This document shows, one piece after another, positions 5,818 to 8,153 of a DNA stretch of 8,153 bases. The DNA is from an uncultured Acidimicrobiales bacterium (lineage in GTDB: Bacteria; Actinomycetota; Acidimicrobiia; Acidimicrobiales; SZUA-35): assembly GCA_938028175.1 (NCBI GenBank), contig CALJAE010000118.1, positions 1 to 8,153 on the forward strand, in the 5' to 3' direction. Below the pieces are notes generated by a model. The model saw nothing but the letters and a program-made list of their open reading frames with translations, ran no database searches and was not told where the DNA came from. The translations under genes and the position numbers were made by a program. Numbering within the stretch: the first letter of the stretch is position 1; each line of letters begins with the position of its first letter.

Positions 5818-6392
5818 TAGACAGTCAGCCTCTTCTGGTCGATATCGCCAGATGATGGGGCTGTAGTGGGATAGCCAGCTTGCTCGAGACCTTTGCTAAT
5901 TTTGTCAGCGACTTCTACGAAAGCAATGTCGCTCGCTTCGCCAGCTGAATCTAAAGTGCCATCTAACTGTAAGATTCTCTTCCACTCATTATTTAGAGAC
6001 TTAAAGAGATTTAGCTGATGTACAACGTTGCCGCCGATGGCAGCGACTTGTTGGCTCTGCCGAGAACGCTGCGAAGGCAGGTCTTTACCTGGTTCTGCAT
6101 TTGAATAAAGAGGTACTGTTGCCTTGTATCTTGTGAAGAGAGACCTCAACTTAGACTCTGCATGCCTGAATAGTTCTGGGTTTCTATCAGTTGAACACAC
6201 CTCGTCGGCAAGATCACGCCAAAACGTCCCATGATCACTTACCACTTTGCGGAACTCTTCTTCCGGGCCAGCACCCGGACCTACCTGTTCTAGCCACGCT
6301 TCAATTTCAACGGCACGGTCAATAAAGTAATTATGTAAGACTGCAGTTCCCTCATCTAGAACTGAAAGTTGACCTTCTTTTGCTTGATACAT
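5817..6392 (-). CDS. Unrecognised 191-residue protein between miaA and hflX
   Basis: I do not recognise this protein. It is cytosolic by appearance: no signal peptide and no hydrophobic span. It reads as mostly helical, with amphipathic stretches at about 17-36, 45-66, 71-91 and 116-142 and a last helix at 156-173, a Pro/Ser/Gln-rich break at 93-115 and a polar tail from 175. It has a single Cys (66), and no metal-binding cluster or nucleotide loop is visible. The ATG at 6392 is preceded by a good ribosome site (GGAAAAGG, about seven bases away), and a -10-like TAAGCT sits at 6415-6420. The frame also stays open to an ATG at 6530 inside the miaA end, which would add 46 residues; its ribosome site is too close, so the shorter form is preferred. 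In many actinobacteria dapF occupies this position, but this protein shows no DapF motifs. Confidence 0.7.
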   Translation of the reverse strand: MYQAKEGQLSVLDEGTAVLHNYFIDRAVEIEAWLEQVGPGAGPEEEFRKVVSDHGTFWRDLADEVCSTDRNPELFRHAESKLRSLFTRYKATVPLYSNAEPGKDLPSQRSRQSQQVAAIGGNVVHQLNLFKSLNNEWKRILQLDGTLDSAGEASDIAFVEVADKISKGLEQAGYPTTAPSSGDIDQKRLTV

Positions 6393-6504
6393 GATTCCGC
6401 CTTTTCCAAAACGAAGCTTATCGGTGACATCCAAGAAAACGAACTGAGTTGGGATGATAGGTGGCTGACAGTTGAGCCGACGTTCAGCGCCCACCCCATA
6501 CCAG

Positions 6505-7401
6505 CTAGGGTTCCCCGCCCCAATACTCATAAACCTTGTCTACAAGCTCTGGATCAGTTGGGTCGAACCATTTGATTCGGGGGTCTCGTCTAAACCAGCG
6601 CTGCTGTCGCCTGGCGAACCGTCGAGTTCTGATTGTTGCTTGTTCGATGGCCTCTTCGACTGTTAGCTCGCCAGCTATATGTTGGGCTAGTTCTGCATAG
6701 CCGAGTGCCTTCGAAGCAGTAACCGATAGTTCGTAAGCCGCTAACGCCCTGACTTCTTCGATGAAGCCGTCTTCAACTTGTTTCCAGAATCGTTGTTCGA
6801 TTCTTTCATCCATTAGGTCACGATCTATTTCTAAACCGACCTGGCAGTATTTGGTCTCTTGGTACACGTCCATACCTGGGCCAAACGAGGAGAAGGGTCG
6901 GCCAGATATTTCGATAACCTCGAGTGCTCTCAAAATACGGCGACGATTGTTGGGCTCGATCTTATCCGCTGCGGCTTTATCAGCAGCGACTAGCTTTTCC
7001 CAGAGCTCAGGAGTTTCGAAGTTGCGATCGAGTTCGTCTCTTACCTTTGGATCGGCGGGAGGTATTTCTAAATCGTCGACAACACAGCGAACATACAGAC
7101 CAGTGCCACCAACCATGATCGGTGTCTTGTTGCGACTGACGATATCGGCGAGTGCTTCGTTTACCAGCTGCTGAAATGTTGAGAGCTCAAACTCTTCGGT
7201 GACGGAAACTACATCGATTAGGTGATGCTTAACTAAAGCTTGCTCCTCTTCGGACGGCTTAGCTGTTCCAACAGACATTTCTTTGTAAACAGCCATTGCG
7301 TCGGCTGAGATTATTTCGGCATCTACTTTCTGCGCTATGTCTAACCCGAGTTTGGTTTTACCTGATGCTGTTGGGCCAATTATTACGAGTGGACGTGTCA
7401 T
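6505..7401 (-). CDS. miaA: tRNA dimethylallyltransferase MiaA
   Basis: A 298-residue cytosolic enzyme that transfers a dimethylallyl group to N6 of A37 in tRNAs reading codons that begin with U. Seen: the P-loop GPTASGKT (9-16); ISADAMAVYKEMSVGTAKP (31-49), matching the DSxxxY-GMDIGTAKP region with Asp34 as the expected general base; HHLID (59-63); VGGTGLYV (97-104); NNRRRILRALEV (151-162); SKALGYAEL (230-238); and the C-terminal TRRFARRQQRWFRRDPRIKWF (259-279), typical of actinobacterial MiaA. KEM replaces the usual KGM, a mild change. The start is ATG at 7401, with AAGG about eight bases upstream, and the A of this ATG follows directly on the P-loop strand expected at residue 4. It shares an ATGA overlap with the frame upstream, so translation is probably coupled. 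A TTG further upstream (7437) is not needed. Confidence 0.95.
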   Translation of the reverse strand: MTRPLVIIGPTASGKTKLGLDIAQKVDAEIISADAMAVYKEMSVGTAKPSEEEQALVKHHLIDVVSVTEEFELSTFQQLVNEALADIVSRNKTPIMVGGTGLYVRCVVDDLEIPPADPKVRDELDRNFETPELWEKLVAADKAAADKIEPNNRRRILRALEVIEISGRPFSSFGPGMDVYQETKYCQVGLEIDRDLMDERIEQRFWKQVEDGFIEEVRALAAYELSVTASKALGYAELAQHIAGELTVEEAIEQATIRTRRFARRQQRWFRRDPRIKWFDPTDPELVDKVYEYWGGEP

Positions 7402-7616
7402 GAAGCAGACCTTGTTAGTTGCGCAATTCGAACCCAAGTGTCAAAGGCCACCATGCCAACGTCTCCGTAGCGTTCGATCATGTGCGCAGCCAAACCAAGG
7501 TGTCCGCCGCTCACAAGCTCAACATAGATCACGGCAACGTTGTAGTAGTGAGGGACCTGAGACTCAGCTTCTATTCCTTCGAGTTCAAAGAGTTCGCCTT
7601 GCGGGCCGAATTTGAA
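7398..7616 (-). pseudogene. In-frame continuation of the 97-residue gene beyond its TAA stop
   Basis: After the TAA at 7619-7617 the same frame remains open for 72 codons and ends at TGA 7400-7398, overlapping the miaA ATG as ATGA. The translation looks like real protein: FKFGPQGELFELEG (1-14), then HYYNVAVIYVELV (23-35), GLAAHMIERYGDVGM (41-55) and AFDTWVRIAQL (57-67), with strand- and helix-like patterns. There is no usable start near the beginning: the first candidate is a GTG at codon 29 without a ribosome site. The simplest reading is one 170-codon gene broken by a nonsense codon (CAA to TAA or GAA to TAA would do it), by sequencing error, or by tolerated readthrough. The family is not recognised. 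Confidence 0.6.
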
Positions 7617-7910
7617 TTAACCGAGGCCCAGGTCTTTGATGTGAGGGCCAAGGGGAACTGGCTTGTTGATTTCACTGAGCACTGACTCAACCACGTCGCC
7701 AGGCTCTTTCCCCTCATAAGGGGTGCCGGTCACATCAATGTTGTCTGCCGCCACCAATGCCTTAGCAAAGTCGCTACCATCACCTGTCTGCTCAGTGCAC
7801 AACTCGGCTAGCTTCTCGCCAATCTGGGCGATAGCAGATGTTGAATTGTAGAGATGGTCTAAGTCGTCGGCTCCGACTAGTTCTACTTCTTGTTCTAGAT
7901 GAGAATCCAC
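7617..7910 (-). CDS. Unrecognised acidic 97-residue protein, probably the N-terminal part of a split gene
   Basis: I do not recognise this protein. It is strongly acidic with no membrane segment: an opening ELVGADDLDHLYNSTSAIAQ (11-30), a helix-like IGEKLAELC (30-38), then VAADNIDVTGTPYEGKEPGD (53-72) and VVESVLSEINKPVPLGP (73-89). The GTG start at 7910 has no Shine-Dalgarno, but TAGTCT lies seven bases before it, so it is probably leaderless. The TAA stop at 7619-7617 is followed in the same frame by 72 more open, protein-like codons reaching miaA, so the product is likely a truncated form. The gene and miaA should be one transcript, since only a one-to-four-base overlap separates the continued frame from miaA. 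Confidence 0.6.
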   Translation of the reverse strand: MDSHLEQEVELVGADDLDHLYNSTSAIAQIGEKLAELCTEQTGDGSDFAKALVAADNIDVTGTPYEGKEPGDVVESVLSEINKPVPLGPHIKDLGLG

Positions 7911-7917
7911 AGGTCTC

Positions 7918-7923
7918 AGACTA
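7918..7923 (-). promoter_or_regulatory. -10 box (TAGTCT) for the split gene and miaA
   Basis: TAGTCT on the minus strand is followed by seven bases and the GTG start. An overlapping TATAGT (7920-7925) is closer to the general consensus and nine bases from the start. The box begins inside the tail of the terminator of the preceding gene, so one transcript ends where the next begins. Confidence 0.45.
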
Positions 7924-7928
7924 TAAGA

Positions 7929-7956
7929 GAAGGCCCCGGCTCATGCCAGGGCCTTC
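7929..7956 (-). terminator. Hairpin terminator of the right-edge gene
   Basis: GAAGGCCC and GGGCCTTC form a perfect 8-bp outer stem, with one mismatch and then GGC/GCC closing a four-base loop. On the minus strand it begins 26 bases after the stop codon of the upstream gene and is followed by the moderately T-rich TCTTATAG. It is the strongest terminator in the window. Confidence 0.75.
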
Positions 7957-7981
7957 CAATAACTATCATGTTCATTTCGCT

Positions 7982-8153
7982 CTAAACGCTTGCCGTCTCT
8001 GGCTGAATCGTCAAGTCGATTACTTCATTTCCTGCGAAGCTAACTAGCTTTTGCTCTAGAACGTCTAGCTGGCGACGAATGTCGTGTTCGACTGGTTTTC
8101 CTTCTGGCGTTTGTGGAGCCTTCAGGTAGAAGCCTAGCCACTCTTGAACTCCA
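7982..8153 (-). CDS. C-terminal 56 residues of an unrecognised protein (runs off right edge)
   Basis: The frame enters from the right edge and stops at TAG 7984-7982, too short for a full gene but clearly protein-like: EWLGFYLKAPQTPEGKP (4-20), then EHDIRRQLDVLEQKL (22-36), a helix, and SFAGNEVIDLTIQ (38-50), strand-like. It reads as the tail of a cytosolic protein. I cannot name the family from this fragment. A strong terminator follows within 30 bases, so it ends an operon separate from the miaA group. Confidence 0.6.
   Translation of the reverse strand, partial: GVQEWLGFYLKAPQTPEGKPVEHDIRRQLDVLEQKLVSFAGNEVIDLTIQPETASV

Noticed and set aside
7402..7437. Longer miaA start at TTG 7437
   Set aside because: The 12 added residues precede the usual MiaA P-loop strand, and ATG 7401 has a good AAGG site at normal spacing and the ATGA overlap.
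7419..7685. Plus-strand 88-codon frame opposite the split gene
   Set aside because: It starts with TTG without a ribosome site and crosses both halves of the minus frame. The minus frame is better supported because it ends in an overlap with miaA.
1..8153. CRISPR array, tRNA, rRNA, transposase, toxin-antitoxin or defence genes
   Set aside because: I saw no regularly spaced repeats, tRNA-like cloverleaf with conserved T-loop, or mobile/defence protein motifs. The 4314-4366 cloverleaf has no tRNA consensus.

Overview
The window looks like a piece of chromosome from an actinobacterium with moderate GC content (a little under 50% by eye), possibly an aquatic Acidimicrobiia-like lineage. That placement is inference. 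It rests on the wording of the MiaA, HflX and DapC proteins, on the presence of two succinylase-branch lysine/diaminopimelate genes (dapC and the start of dapE), and on several genes that have no Shine-Dalgarno sequence but carry an actinobacterial-type -10 hexamer 6-7 bases before the start, the layout of leaderless transcripts. No CRISPR array, tRNA, rRNA, transposase or phage gene was seen.

Almost everything is on the minus strand, so it is read here from right to left. At the right edge is the C-terminal end of an unrecognised protein, closed by a strong hairpin terminator. Then comes a small gene starting with GTG at 7910. It meets a TAA after 97 codons, but the same frame stays open for 72 more protein-like codons and ends in an ATGA overlap with miaA. 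miaA (tRNA dimethylallyltransferase) follows, then an unrecognised 191-residue helical protein, then hflX (ribosome-associated GTPase). The last codons and stop of hflX lie inside a cloverleaf-like dispersed repeat. The 148-base gap after hflX is packed with hairpins and short repeats and leads into dapC. Next are a polyprenyl-phosphate sugar-1-phosphate transferase with a long charged N-terminus and a flavodoxin-fold NAD(P)H:FMN reductase-like gene. This last gene converges, with only 3 bases between stop codons, on the single plus-strand gene, a DUF1801 protein. Divergent from that, at the left edge, is the N-terminal 74 codons of dapE.

The genes cover three jobs: tRNA and ribosome maintenance (miaA, hflX), meso-diaminopimelate supply for lysine and peptidoglycan (dapC, dapE), and initiation of a lipid-linked surface glycan (sugar transferase). 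The most notable signals are the split gene upstream of miaA, the repeat that supplies the hflX stop codon with a half-copy in the dapC promoter, and a recurring TAGNCT box just before gene starts. No clearly new defence or mobile system was found.
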